From NCBI GenBank assembly GCA_012841305.1, contig DUVA01000081.1, positions 1 to 36,821 on the forward strand: DNA of 36,821 nucleotides, given 5' to 3'. The notes beneath the pieces are model-generated. The model worked only from the letters and a program-made list of their open reading frames with translations. It searched no databases and was not told where the DNA came from. Source of the DNA: Bacillota bacterium. GTDB lineage: Bacteria; Bacillota; SHA-98; UBA4971. Position 1 is the stretch's first letter. Each line of letters opens with the position of its first letter. Positions 1 to 9,011 of this stretch are shown piece by piece. The translations under genes and the position numbers were made by a program.

Positions 1-526
1 CACCTCCGATAACGCTCCCCAAGAAAGCCGAACCCATCTGCAGGGCGGAGTTCACTGAAAAGAGAAAAACCCGATTGTCTTCAGTGCTGTACCTCATCAA
101 GAGAGGGACTCCTACAGCCCATATGAAAGTCGCGCCGATCCCGTCAAGAAATCGGAAAACCACGAGTAGCATCTTAGAATCAGCCAATGAGATGCCCAGC
201 AGGCCGACAATACTCAGGAGTGTGCCAACAACGGCAGGTTTCTTATATCCCACCCGATTTACGGCAAGAGAAGCAGGCAGCGCAAAGAACAGCATCGCCA
301 AAGACGGTATTCCGTTTAGGTATCCGATGAAGTCCTGGCGATACCCTAATTCATAGACAAACAGATTGAACGCCACCTGGAAAATGGAACGTGCAATGGC
401 TGTGATGAAAGCACACCATAGATAGTACTTGGCGTTAGGGTGAAATTCCTTGACTCCTCTGAGATATCTACGCACTACAGATGGGCTACGTGGAGTTACT
501 TCATAAGCTACAAACGCTTCTTCCAT
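1..526 (-). CDS. MFS transporter, N-terminal part (3' end runs off the window)
   Basis: Manual minus-strand translation from ATG at 526: MEEAFVAYEVTPRSPSVVRRYLRGVKEFHPNAKYYLWCAFITAIARSIFQVAFNLFVYELGYRQDFIGYLNGIPSLAMLFFALPASLAVNRVGYKKP...; hydrophobic segments and MFS-like loop. Confidence 0.75.
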   Translation of the reverse strand, partial: MEEAFVAYEVTPRSPSVVRRYLRGVKEFHPNAKYYLWCAFITAIARSIFQVAFNLFVYELGYRQDFIGYLNGIPSLAMLFFALPASLAVNRVGYKKPAVVGTLLSIVGLLGISLADSKMLLVVFRFLDGIGATFIWAVGVPLLMRYSTEDNRVFLFSVNSALQMGSAFLGSVIGG

Positions 527-600
527 GTCAAATTGGTATTCTACGTCCAAGCTGTGTTTTCCTTCAGATAGCTCTTGGCTGGAGACCCAACTGGTACCCC

Positions 601-1491
601 TTAACCGGACGATGTCCCGGCTTCTCGTGTTAGGAAAGGAAGTTCTAGATAAGGAAGGAAATGCAAAGCAAGCGTGACCCCAAGGAGATCTCCGGAACCG
701 CCGGGACTGATTCCAAGAGACACAAACTCCTTATCCATAAGAAGAATGCTCTTTCTCCCATCTCCCGTGAACATCCCGCCTTTTGCCAGAGCCATTCTTG
801 CTCGTGGCTTTACCTCTTGCTCCAGGGTCTCTAAGGAGGATCTATGAACCACGCATGTATCATCCAGATACGCCATTATCGAGATTAGAGAGTGCACCAT
901 AGCGTCATTTAATGAAAGACCGCACTTGAGGGCTTTCTCCAATGCAGGTAACCCATGGCCGACCACTGTAGGGAACCCCAGTTCAGCCTCGCCTCTCGCC
1001 CCTGTCAACCCGTGCGTCATGTAGATACGCTCTCCGTGAGAAAGATGGCCCGGACCTGCTTTCGACCGGCTCAAGCCGAGAAGGTCCCTCTCCACTATGC
1101 CACGGGTTATGGCTTTGACACCCTCGGTTACTTTGAACCTGTCAAGCCTTTGGCGCCTGGTAAGGACATACCCGGCAGATGCAGCTATCAATCCTAAACT
1201 GAATATGGCCCCCTTATGGGTGTTTATGCCGCCGGTCGCCTGATACATTCGGGCTTCAGCTTCAAGTCCGATGGATCGCACCTTCTCCAATAATTCGCAC
1301 ACCGGACCGACATGACGCATTCCTGCTTCTGCCATGGCTACAAAACTCGGTGCGATTGCACCTGCGCTTCTCACCAGCTTCGCATGATCCATGTCATCAT
1401 GCGCGCCGGGGCTGTCCACATCAACAAGGCCTGGCGCAGGCGCGCAAGATGCCTCCAGAATCAGGGCAAGGAGTAACACATCACCTATCAT
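601..1491 (-). CDS. mdcB: Triphosphoribosyl-dephospho-CoA synthase (CitG/MdcB/MadG family)
   Basis: LLLALILEASCAPAPGLVDVDSPGAHDDMDH, typical CitG-family N-terminus; ORF open from 1602 but MIGDVL start at 1491 fits after the mdcG stop with TGAGG upstream. Confidence 0.82.
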   Translation of the reverse strand: MIGDVLLLALILEASCAPAPGLVDVDSPGAHDDMDHAKLVRSAGAIAPSFVAMAEAGMRHVGPVCELLEKVRSIGLEAEARMYQATGGINTHKGAIFSLGLIAASAGYVLTRRQRLDRFKVTEGVKAITRGIVERDLLGLSRSKAGPGHLSHGERIYMTHGLTGARGEAELGFPTVVGHGLPALEKALKCGLSLNDAMVHSLISIMAYLDDTCVVHRSSLETLEQEVKPRARMALAKGGMFTGDGRKSILLMDKEFVSLGISPGGSGDLLGVTLALHFLPYLELPFLTREAGTSSG

Positions 1492-1513
1492 TTGAGCCTC
1501 AGGCGGCACCGAA

Positions 1514-2254
1514 TCACAAGAGGTCCTCACGCCTAGCCAGTTTGACTTCACGAATTCCCTTGACAAGGATAGTGTCTCTGCCTGACAAGAGCTCACGGCC
1601 ATTTGCTCCCCACCCTTCCCCCAGCTGTACTTCTACGTCTATTCTTACGGGAAAACTCTTCTCAAGCGTATCAGCCAGCTCGACGATGCGTGCCACCTCG
1701 TCCATGGAGACCCCTGTTACAACAACATCAAGGTCAGATCTGCCGTCAGTATACGGCAGCCCTGTATATATTTCTAAAGCGCCGGATCCCCATACTCCCA
1801 ACCTGATTCCGTCCGGGACTTTCTTTCTCATGACAGATAGCGCAGCCAATGCAGGAGTTCTTGGTACAAATGGCAGCTTTGCAACCTGCTGCGGAGTTAT
1901 TCGTCTTGTAATATGTTTACGATGGAGCACACACGGAACCCTGATTCTTCTTGACTCAGGCATAAATGGAATGACAAATCCTACTGCAATGAAGTCATCT
2001 TTCTTGCCGTCACCGTAAAGCTCACGTGCGGAGTCCATATCGCCATCGGTAAACCTTCGGACAATACCCGGAAGGTACACACCCTTAAGTCCATGTTCAA
2101 GCACCTGCTTGCAGTGGCTTCGCACGGAAGGTGACGGCCAGGAGTCTACCTTCAGCAGACCCTTTACATCCCAAGCCTGCCCCGACAACTGCTTGCGCCC
2201 TTCCGACGAGATTTCCACCAAGTCGTGCCTGGTAAACTCTTTCGGTGTCTGCAT
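1514..2254 (-). CDS. mdcG: Malonate decarboxylase holo-ACP synthase / phosphoribosyl-dephospho-CoA transferase (MdcG family)
   Basis: MQTPKEFTRHDLVEI... and YTDGRSDLDVVVTG nucleotidyltransferase-like motif; between madH-like and mdcB genes; MQTPKEF start has a GAGGTGAG SD. Confidence 0.78.
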   Translation of the reverse strand: MQTPKEFTRHDLVEISSEGRKQLSGQAWDVKGLLKVDSWPSPSVRSHCKQVLEHGLKGVYLPGIVRRFTDGDMDSARELYGDGKKDDFIAVGFVIPFMPESRRIRVPCVLHRKHITRRITPQQVAKLPFVPRTPALAALSVMRKKVPDGIRLGVWGSGALEIYTGLPYTDGRSDLDVVVTGVSMDEVARIVELADTLEKSFPVRIDVEVQLGEGWGANGRELLSGRDTILVKGIREVKLARREDLL

Positions 2255-2268
2255 TACTTGCAGAGGAC

Positions 2269-3405
2269 TCACCTCCTCTTGGTGTAAGCCGGGTCCCATA
2301 CCTTCTCCATCTCATATTTCACCTGGGCTTCGCCAAGGACATCAAAAAGCCTTGTCTTCTCCGGGCCTTCGATGAGAGCTACCATATTGGATTCGTCCTT
2401 GCAGGAACTGCTTTCGGACACAGACAACGACAACTTCAGCAGTGTTCTGCCAGCCCTAACCTTCACGTTCGGGGAACACTTCACAATTCTCGCCTTTGTT
2501 CTCAAAATGGTCCGGGCAACTCTTTGGACGACTTCGGCATTGGGGAGAGGGGATTCCAGGACACTTACTTCAAAGTCAGGATATGTCCGCATGCGTCTGT
2601 AAGTGATGATCTTGCCTTCGCTGTTTAGGACATGGCCTTTCGAGCTTACAGGGAAGCTGTCTGACATGGGAAGCCCCCCTACGACAAGCTCGTAATACTC
2701 TGTGCCGACCGGGGATTTTGCAAGTGAGATATCGTCCCTCAAAGGAACACCATCCATAGTCAGCCACCCGAACTCCTGGCACCCATAGAGGTCATGGACC
2801 TTTGCGCCGAGGAGTTCGTCTGCAATTGGTATAAGGCCCAGATCCATGGGAGTCCCTGCAACAAATATGGAGCTCACAGGGGGTAGGCAGTCCGCGATAC
2901 CCAGCTTTCTCGCGTCCTGCAAAGCGTAATTGATGAAAGCCGATTCTCCGACAATGAAGTCAGGCCTCTCTTCAATGATTGCCAGAAGAAAGGCATCCCT
3001 CGTTGAACGGCGAAGATAGCTCGCGCTGATCTCCAATTCCCGAAGCGCAGCCCACGGAAACACCAGGACCAAAGGGGGATATGTAAATAGCCCCTTAGCG
3101 CCGGACGTAATCCCAGCCAGCTCAAATGCGAGCAAGGATGCGCTGCTTCTATCCGGGATCTCGCTGAACGTGACCCCGACTACATTCTGAAAGGCAGTCG
3201 AACCTGTCGTAAATGATATGTAAGCATAATTCAACGGTGTATGGACTTCTTCGATAACGTGGGCAGCGGTTGGCCCGTTCGCCCCTTTGTCCGCCAGGGT
3301 TCTCCTGGGCATTTCTTCAACGGTAGGAGCCTGGCCCGGTGTCGCTACGCCGGCTCTCAATATCTCCAGGATCTGCTCTCGCTCAAACTCAGGGTGTAGG
3401 CCCAT
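2269..3405 (-). CDS. madH: AMP-forming ligase-like protein, candidate acetate:[malonate decarboxylase ACP-SH] ligase (MadH-like)
   Basis: Adenylate-forming family features (AYISFTTGSTAFQN, DLYGCQEFGWLTMDG, LNSEGKIITYRRMRTYPDFEV); inside the malonate decarboxylase cluster. Confidence 0.65.
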   Translation of the reverse strand: MGLHPEFEREQILEILRAGVATPGQAPTVEEMPRRTLADKGANGPTAAHVIEEVHTPLNYAYISFTTGSTAFQNVVGVTFSEIPDRSSASLLAFELAGITSGAKGLFTYPPLVLVFPWAALRELEISASYLRRSTRDAFLLAIIEERPDFIVGESAFINYALQDARKLGIADCLPPVSSIFVAGTPMDLGLIPIADELLGAKVHDLYGCQEFGWLTMDGVPLRDDISLAKSPVGTEYYELVVGGLPMSDSFPVSSKGHVLNSEGKIITYRRMRTYPDFEVSVLESPLPNAEVVQRVARTILRTKARIVKCSPNVKVRAGRTLLKLSLSVSESSSCKDESNMVALIEGPEKTRLFDVLGEAQVKYEMEKVWDPAYTKRR

Positions 3406-4345
3406 TATCCTCCCCTCCAAGCCAGCACGGAAGTGCCAAATCGAACTCGTTTTCCATGAGCTCGATAACCTTCTCCGAGGTCTTCCTGCCACCACGCCGG
3501 ATACCAGACATGAGCCTCGACCAAGGGCCTACTTTGTCATGTTCGCCGCCTGCCTTGAGCCTTCGAATCTCCGCTATCTGCGCCTCTACGCATGGCCGCA
3601 TATCTTCAACTGCCTCCACAATGCCGTCAACCCCACCGAGGTTATAAAAGTGCGAGACTCCTGCCGCAAATACCGGATTGCTCTCTGCAAGCTCCTCCAG
3701 AAGCACAATATTGATCTTCGTTACCCTGGCAATGCCTATTAGTGGCATCACGTGGATCATAGTCCCAAACGTATCAGAAAGCGCGAGGATCCTGTCTGCC
3801 TGGAGACCGTGACAGAGGAACCCTCCGCTTATCGCTCTGCCGATAACCATTGCGACAATGGGATGCCCCGATCTCCTGGCTTCCGCTGACGCCAACTGGT
3901 ATGCACCTGTTGACTTATAGATGCCTATGATCTCTTCGACCTTGCCAGGACTCATCCCGGGAGTGTCAACTACCAAGATAATCGGCCTTTTCTCTGCCAA
4001 GGGCTTATCTTCGTCTGCCTTGATGGTCAAGTAGACAGCATGCGCCATCTTAAGGCCTTCTTCCAGTCCCATGAGGCCGGCGTAGACCATTCTGAAACGA
4101 GGGTTTGCGAACCCTGCGTCATTTGCAATGACAGTTACGGTCTCCCCTGATATCCTGGCAGTTCCCACTAGCGCTGACTCTGCCCACTCTGGATCAAGTC
4201 TTTCTCCTCCACACAGATTCTCTTGGAAAGACCCTTCGTCAACTATGAGATCTATCGCATCACGACCCCTGCCGTAAAAGTTAATCACAGTCTCCAATCC
4301 TCCCCCGAGGCCAACGCTGGGCATGTGCCGCAAATTCTGAAACAT
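3389..4345 (-). CDS. madD: Malonate decarboxylase carboxyltransferase subunit (MadD/MdcE-like, gamma)
   Basis: Crotonase/carboxyltransferase-like IILVVDTPGMSPGKVEEIIGIYKSTGAYQLASAEARRSGHPIVAMVIGRAISGGFLCHGLQADRILAL; ORF open from 4438, start uncertain. Confidence 0.82.
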   Translation of the reverse strand: MFQNLRHMPSVGLGGGLETVINFYGRGRDAIDLIVDEGSFQENLCGGERLDPEWAESALVGTARISGETVTVIANDAGFANPRFRMVYAGLMGLEEGLKMAHAVYLTIKADEDKPLAEKRPIILVVDTPGMSPGKVEEIIGIYKSTGAYQLASAEARRSGHPIVAMVIGRAISGGFLCHGLQADRILALSDTFGTMIHVMPLIGIARVTKINIVLLEELAESNPVFAAGVSHFYNLGGVDGIVEAVEDMRPCVEAQIAEIRRLKAGGEHDKVGPWSRLMSGIRRGGRKTSEKVIELMENEFDLALPCWLGGEDNGPTP

Positions 4346-5267
4346 CAGAATCCCAAAGGTGTTCAATGTCTTCGTTGCCGAACTGCCTCCATAGATCCCA
4401 AGAGTCTTGGATTTTGTCGTTTGCAGCCAGCTCAACAAGGCGCATTTGCTCCAGCACCATGTCTCCCGTGCCTATGATCCTCTTGGAGCTTATCTTCTCA
4501 AGCGGCCAACTTGCAACTTCAGAAACTTTCTCTCTAAATGCCTTCATTGTGTCTTCCACAATGAAGTCCGCATCACGTGTGATGAACCTATGCCTGCCTC
4601 CTGTGGTCCGCCACACCAAAGCCCTGTTGGCAGCATCGAATTCCTCCGTCCCTACGACTTCCTCGATAACCCCCGGCCCTGTCAAACCCAGCCTTCCCAC
4701 ATCACTCATGATCAGCACGTCTACGGACGATGCCACAAAACCCATTCCTCCGAAACAACCTACGGTGCCCCCTATGACGCCGATAATCGGCACCTTGCCC
4801 CTTGCTGCTTGGAATGCATCCATCACTTCAGAATGAGCAAGCAGGCCTGCGTTGGCTTCCTGAAGCCTTACCCCGCCGGTGTCAAAGGAAATCACCAGCG
4901 CAACCTGGCCTGAGTCTTCAGAAGACCTATATTGTGATTTCAGAATCTCCTGCCCGCGCAAAGCAAGGCGGATGGCCATAACCATTTTTGTGCCGTGGAC
5001 TTCACCGACACCCCCTCCTACGAACCTGCTCTCCTGAGACACGACGACAACAGGGGCCTTGCCTGCCTTTCCCAAACCCACGACTATCCCGTCGTCAAAC
5101 TGCGGCGTCTGCCCCATTGGAGGTAGGTGAGGGCTGGTCAATTTACGCCTGGGACACAAGAGCTCGATGAAGCTGTCGGGATTACAGATGGCAAACGCCC
5201 TTTCTCTGGCATTGAGTCGCGAGAAAGGCTGGTCCTGCATTAGATTCCATCTATCGTCCATAACCAA
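4281..5267 (-). CDS. madC: Malonate decarboxylase carboxyltransferase subunit (MadC/MdcD-like, beta)
   Basis: LNARERAFAICNPDSFIELLCPRRKLTSPHLPP...VVVVSQESRFVGGGVGEVHGTKMVMAIRLAL...VIGVIGGTVGCFGGMGFVASSVDVLIMSD. Confidence 0.85.
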   Translation of the reverse strand: MVMDDRWNLMQDQPFSRLNARERAFAICNPDSFIELLCPRRKLTSPHLPPMGQTPQFDDGIVVGLGKAGKAPVVVVSQESRFVGGGVGEVHGTKMVMAIRLALRGQEILKSQYRSSEDSGQVALVISFDTGGVRLQEANAGLLAHSEVMDAFQAARGKVPIIGVIGGTVGCFGGMGFVASSVDVLIMSDVGRLGLTGPGVIEEVVGTEEFDAANRALVWRTTGGRHRFITRDADFIVEDTMKAFREKVSEVASWPLEKISSKRIIGTGDMVLEQMRLVELAANDKIQDSWDLWRQFGNEDIEHLWDSDVSEFAAHAQRWPRGRIGDCD

Positions 5268-5288
5268 TAGCCACCTCCGTGTCTTACC

Positions 5289-5612
5289 CTATTTTACGGA
5301 CATTTCTCTTGCGAGTTGCGATAGTCTGAGCTTAACTACTGCCGGGGTGGCGCCGTCATCGTTTATCCAGATCTCGCATCCGCACACTTTGCGGGTAGCC
5401 ATGAACTCGTCGATAACCATCTGCCAGACGCTCCCAAACCCCACAGCGCTGGTAGTTATACGAATTCTACTTACATTGGCCTGAGCCGGTAAGCGCTCTA
5501 CCAGAATCTCCAGATCCCCTGACATTACATGCCCGACATGGAGATAATCCCAACCGTCTCTTTTCTCCTCCGGTACTCCGGTATACTCAAATTCCAATCG
5601 CTCCAGAGCCAC
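5289..5612 (-). CDS. madE: Malonate decarboxylase acyl carrier protein (MadE/MdcC family)
   Basis: 107 aa; HVMSGDLEILVE fits the conserved SGDLE prosthetic-group attachment serine of MdcC/CitD-like ACPs; between madA and madC. Confidence 0.83.
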   Translation of the reverse strand: MALERLEFEYTGVPEEKRDGWDYLHVGHVMSGDLEILVERLPAQANVSRIRITTSAVGFGSVWQMVIDEFMATRKVCGCEIWINDDGATPAVVKLRLSQLAREMSVK

Positions 5613-5652
5613 AACAATCCCCCTCCCCCGTATGCGTGGACCTCACAGTGCA

Positions 5653-7335
5653 CTACCATTCCCTGAACCGGTCCGGGGGACGATAAAGCCCGCCTGACCA
5701 CTCCACCAATTCCCTTATGGAATGAGCTGCAAGATGCGAGGTGCTTGCATCTCCAATATCGATACCCAAATCCTCGGGAGTCTGAACTATTCCTTGCCGT
5801 CTGAGCTCCAGAGTCTCCTTAGGGTCGGCTTCCCTGCCCAGGTCAGTGTAACCTGCCACAGCCTTAATAGCGGCTTCTCGCTGTTTCAGCGAATCACATC
5901 TGAGAAGGTGCGCTATTCCTTCCTCAGTAACCAGGTGAGTAATGGCGTCACCGTACATCATGATAGGCGGAATTGCAAAGCCTGCTTCCTCCATCAGTGT
6001 CCATGCATCCAGACGATGGACGAAGCTTTGAACACGTCCTGCTCCAAAGGTTTCCACCATCTGAATAACCAGCTTTCTGCCACGCTCCACCGGTCCGATG
6101 AGGCCTCTTGTCATGGCGCTTTCCCTTCCCGCCCTAAGCCAACTCGGAGTGGAATGCCGCCTCCCGGGCGGATCACACCCCATGTTCGGTGCACCGCCGA
6201 ACCCTGCAATCCTGCCTGCAACCGCAGCAGAGCTATTACCATACCGATCAACCTGCAGAGTCGAGCCTACAAATGCATCGACAGCATAGTGGCCTGCAAC
6301 CTGGCACATAGCCCTATTTGACCTCATGTTTCCGTCGGGTCCGATGAAGAACACATCGGGACGACTGGCCATGTAATCCTCCATGCCCACCTCAGAGCCG
6401 AACGAATGAACCGACTCAACGAACCCGCATTCAATAGCCGGAATAAGACTGGGATGCGGATTTACCGTCCAATGAGAACAGATCTTGCCCTTAAGACCAA
6501 GGCTTTCCGCATACGTGGGAAGGAGCAATTCGATTGCACAAGTCCCGAAGCCGATTCCGTGATTCAGCGACCTCACTCCGTATTCCCCGTAGATACCTTT
6601 GATCACCATCATAGCCATAAGGACATGCACATCTGTGATAAGCGCAGGATCCCTTGTAAAGAGGGGCTCAGTATAGCATGGCCTGCCCACCGGGACAAGG
6701 AAATCCACCCACTCTCCGGGTATGTCGACTCGTGGCAGCTTATCCACGATCTTCTCAACCTGTGCCACGACAATCCCCTGTCTGAATTTGGTAGCTTCAA
6801 CTATCGTGGGGGTATCCTCTGTGTTCGGCCCGGTATATAGGTTACCGGCTCGGTCCGCCGAAATCGCAGCAACCAGCGCCACGTCCGGAGTGAGATCAAC
6901 GAAGTAACGGCCGAACAGCTCCAGATAGGTGTGGATCTCCCCTATCTTCATCTTGCCTTCGCTGACCATCTGAGCTACTCTGGCACTCTGAGGAGATGAG
7001 TATGAAAAATCAGCGAGCCGGGCAATTCCGCGCTCAAACACCTCACAGTGGGATGGAAGAGCAATAACTGACTGCACCATGTGAAGATTATTCACTCGCT
7101 TGGCGTCTACATTGCACAAACAGTCTGCCAGGAAATCAGCTTGTTTTTGGTTGTTTCCTTCAAGCGCCACCCTGTCACCTGACTGAATTACCGCCTCCAA
7201 TAAGGATACGCAATCAAGAGGATCCACTATCTTGCTGCCTGGCTCAGATACAAACTGTTGTGCCTCACATAGCCGCTTCAGAAACTCATTCTTCCTCAGC
7301 GTCCATTCAGTTCTTCTCGCAGCCATGCTTTCCAT
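5653..7335 (-). CDS. madA: Acetyl-S-ACP:malonate ACP transferase (MadA/MdcA, malonate decarboxylase alpha subunit)
   Basis: 560 aa; RTEWTLRKNEFLKRLCEA, GNNQKQADFLADCLCNVDAKRVNNLHMVQSV, CoA-transferase-like features typical of MdcA. Confidence 0.9.
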   Translation of the reverse strand: MESMAARRTEWTLRKNEFLKRLCEAQQFVSEPGSKIVDPLDCVSLLEAVIQSGDRVALEGNNQKQADFLADCLCNVDAKRVNNLHMVQSVIALPSHCEVFERGIARLADFSYSSPQSARVAQMVSEGKMKIGEIHTYLELFGRYFVDLTPDVALVAAISADRAGNLYTGPNTEDTPTIVEATKFRQGIVVAQVEKIVDKLPRVDIPGEWVDFLVPVGRPCYTEPLFTRDPALITDVHVLMAMMVIKGIYGEYGVRSLNHGIGFGTCAIELLLPTYAESLGLKGKICSHWTVNPHPSLIPAIECGFVESVHSFGSEVGMEDYMASRPDVFFIGPDGNMRSNRAMCQVAGHYAVDAFVGSTLQVDRYGNSSAAVAGRIAGFGGAPNMGCDPPGRRHSTPSWLRAGRESAMTRGLIGPVERGRKLVIQMVETFGAGRVQSFVHRLDAWTLMEEAGFAIPPIMMYGDAITHLVTEEGIAHLLRCDSLKQREAAIKAVAGYTDLGREADPKETLELRRQGIVQTPEDLGIDIGDASTSHLAAHSIRELVEWSGGLYRPPDRFREW

Positions 7336-7349
7336 ATTCTCAAGCCCCT

Positions 7350-7613
7350 TTATACTTCTTCCAGGGTCATAAGGAGGTCCCCGGCTTTTACCATTTGCCC
7401 TGTGCTTGCATGGATCTCCACAACTCTTGCCTTCTTAGGCGAGAGAATTTGGTTCTGCATCTTCATAGCCTCAATGAACGCTACTTCCTGTCTTACGTCA
7501 ACAACATCGCCTACCCCGGGCAAGTCAGTCTTTCTCATAGGGTGCTTGCCGGGATTTATGGTAAGCTGTCCCGGAAGCTTCGCTCTGATTTCAAACGAGT
7601 TTCCGTTTTTCAT
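7350..7613 (-). CDS. madF: Biotin carrier protein of malonate decarboxylase (MadF-like)
   Basis: 87 aa biotinyl domain with EAMKMQN biotinylation motif; between madB and madA. Confidence 0.9.
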   Translation of the reverse strand: MKNGNSFEIRAKLPGQLTINPGKHPMRKTDLPGVGDVVDVRQEVAFIEAMKMQNQILSPKKARVVEIHASTGQMVKAGDLLMTLEEV

Positions 7614-7678
7614 CCGGAATCACACCTCCCAAATATTCTTGACGGTAACAACGATATCAGGCAGCCTTCCTGACGTGT

Positions 7679-8815
7679 CTAGCCCAGTAGAGTCAGAAAG
7701 CACCCGGCTGCAACCGCAGTCCCGATTACGCCTGCGACGTTCGGGCCCATTGCATGCATAAGTAGGAAGTTCTCAGGGTTTGCCCTCTGTCCCTCCACCT
7801 GGCATACGCGGGCAGCCATAGGAACTGCTGACACTCCGGCTGCTCCGATAATTGGGTTTATCTTTCCTCCGCTCAACACGTAGAATAGTTTTCCAAGTAG
7901 GACTCCACCTGCTGTACTGACTGCGAATGCAACAGCGCCAAGCGCCAGGATCTTAAGGGTTGCCACAGTCAAGAAGGTATCAGCGCCCATTGTTCCGCCT
8001 ACAGCGATAGTCAGGAGTATGGTCACTATATTGACCATCTCACCCTGCGCGGTATTGAAAAGGCGATCCGTCACACCGGACTCCCTCAAGAGGTTTCCAA
8101 GCATTAGGCAACCTATAAGCGGGGTAGTATCCGGCAATAACAAACAACCGACAAGCGTTGTCACAATGGGAAAGAGGATTTTTGTGGTCTGTGAAACAGG
8201 CCTGGGATCCTCCATTACGGTCTCACGTTCTTTTTGTGTAGTAAGAAGGCGAATAACCGGCGGCTGAATCAAGGGCACAAGTGACATGTATGAGTAAGCC
8301 GCAACCGCCACAGCCCCTAGCAGATGAGGAGCGAGTTTCACAGCAAGGTAAATTGCGGTAGGGCCGTCTGCTCCGCCGATTATGGCGATAGAGGCAGCCT
8401 CTCTGATGCCAAAACCCAGCGCATCTGCGAGGAACATAGCGAAAAACACCCCGAACTGCGCTGCAGCCCCTAACAAGAAGGTTACAGGCCGAGCAAGCAA
8501 CGGACCAAAGTCAGTCAAAGCGCCTATTCCCATAAAAATCAAACATGGAAGTATTTCTGTTTCCAGTCCGTATGTGTAGAAGTAGTAGAGAAGTCCTCCT
8601 TCATCTGAAATGCCCGCTCCCGGAATATTGGCTAATAGGCACCCGAAGGCTATCGGCAGAAGCAGTAGGGGCTCAAAGCCCTTGCTAATGGCCAGGTAAA
8701 GGAGGACAATGGCAACTCCGATCATTATCAGGTTCCCCGCTGTCAAGCCCAGGAGTCCACCGGACGCTAACACTGATACCAAAGTTTTCAAAAACAAGGA
8801 TATCCCCCATCTCAT
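7679..8815 (-). CDS. madB: Na+-translocating carboxybiotin decarboxylase (MadB; OadB/GcdB/MmdB family)
   Basis: GGADGPTAIYLAVKLAPHLLGAVAVAAYSYMSLVPLIQPPVIRLL and GAAGVSAVPMAARVCQVEGQRANPENFLLMHAMGPNVAGVIGTAVAAG are hallmark beta-subunit motifs. Confidence 0.95.
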   Translation of the reverse strand: MRWGISLFLKTLVSVLASGGLLGLTAGNLIMIGVAIVLLYLAISKGFEPLLLLPIAFGCLLANIPGAGISDEGGLLYYFYTYGLETEILPCLIFMGIGALTDFGPLLARPVTFLLGAAAQFGVFFAMFLADALGFGIREAASIAIIGGADGPTAIYLAVKLAPHLLGAVAVAAYSYMSLVPLIQPPVIRLLTTQKERETVMEDPRPVSQTTKILFPIVTTLVGCLLLPDTTPLIGCLMLGNLLRESGVTDRLFNTAQGEMVNIVTILLTIAVGGTMGADTFLTVATLKILALGAVAFAVSTAGGVLLGKLFYVLSGGKINPIIGAAGVSAVPMAARVCQVEGQRANPENFLLMHAMGPNVAGVIGTAVAAGCFLTLLG

Positions 8816-8928
8816 TCAGGCGTAATCGCACTGAGCGCCATAATCACCAAGCAAAGAAAACCCGTCACAAGGAAAACAGTGGTAATTGATACGAGACATA
8901 CTGTAAGCGTACTAATTCCGGGTTCCAT
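8812..8928 (-). CDS. 38-aa single-TM peptide, candidate minimal OadG/MmdD-like gamma subunit
   Basis: Manual translation MEPGISTLTVCLVSITTVFLVTGFLCLVIMALSAITPE*; below ORF-track cutoff; ATGA overlap with madB start (8812-8815); hydrophobic pattern like OadG N-termini. Confidence 0.6.
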   Translation of the reverse strand: MEPGISTLTVCLVSITTVFLVTGFLCLVIMALSAITPE

Positions 8929-9011
8929 ACATGTCACCCCCGTTGCGTTTGCCTATGGAAAGCACTGATCATCACCGGCTGACGAATTCATTCCCGACCT
9001 TGCCATCTCAC

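Noticed and set aside
1350-2018. 222-aa plus-strand ORF and many similar plus-strand ORFs across 1-31 kb
   Set aside because: Antisense to well-supported mdcB/mdcG and other genes; low-complexity, Ser/Pro-rich translations typical of shadow ORFs.
3287-3742. Plus-strand ORF spanning the madH/madD junction
   Set aside because: Antisense to two conserved genes, no motif.
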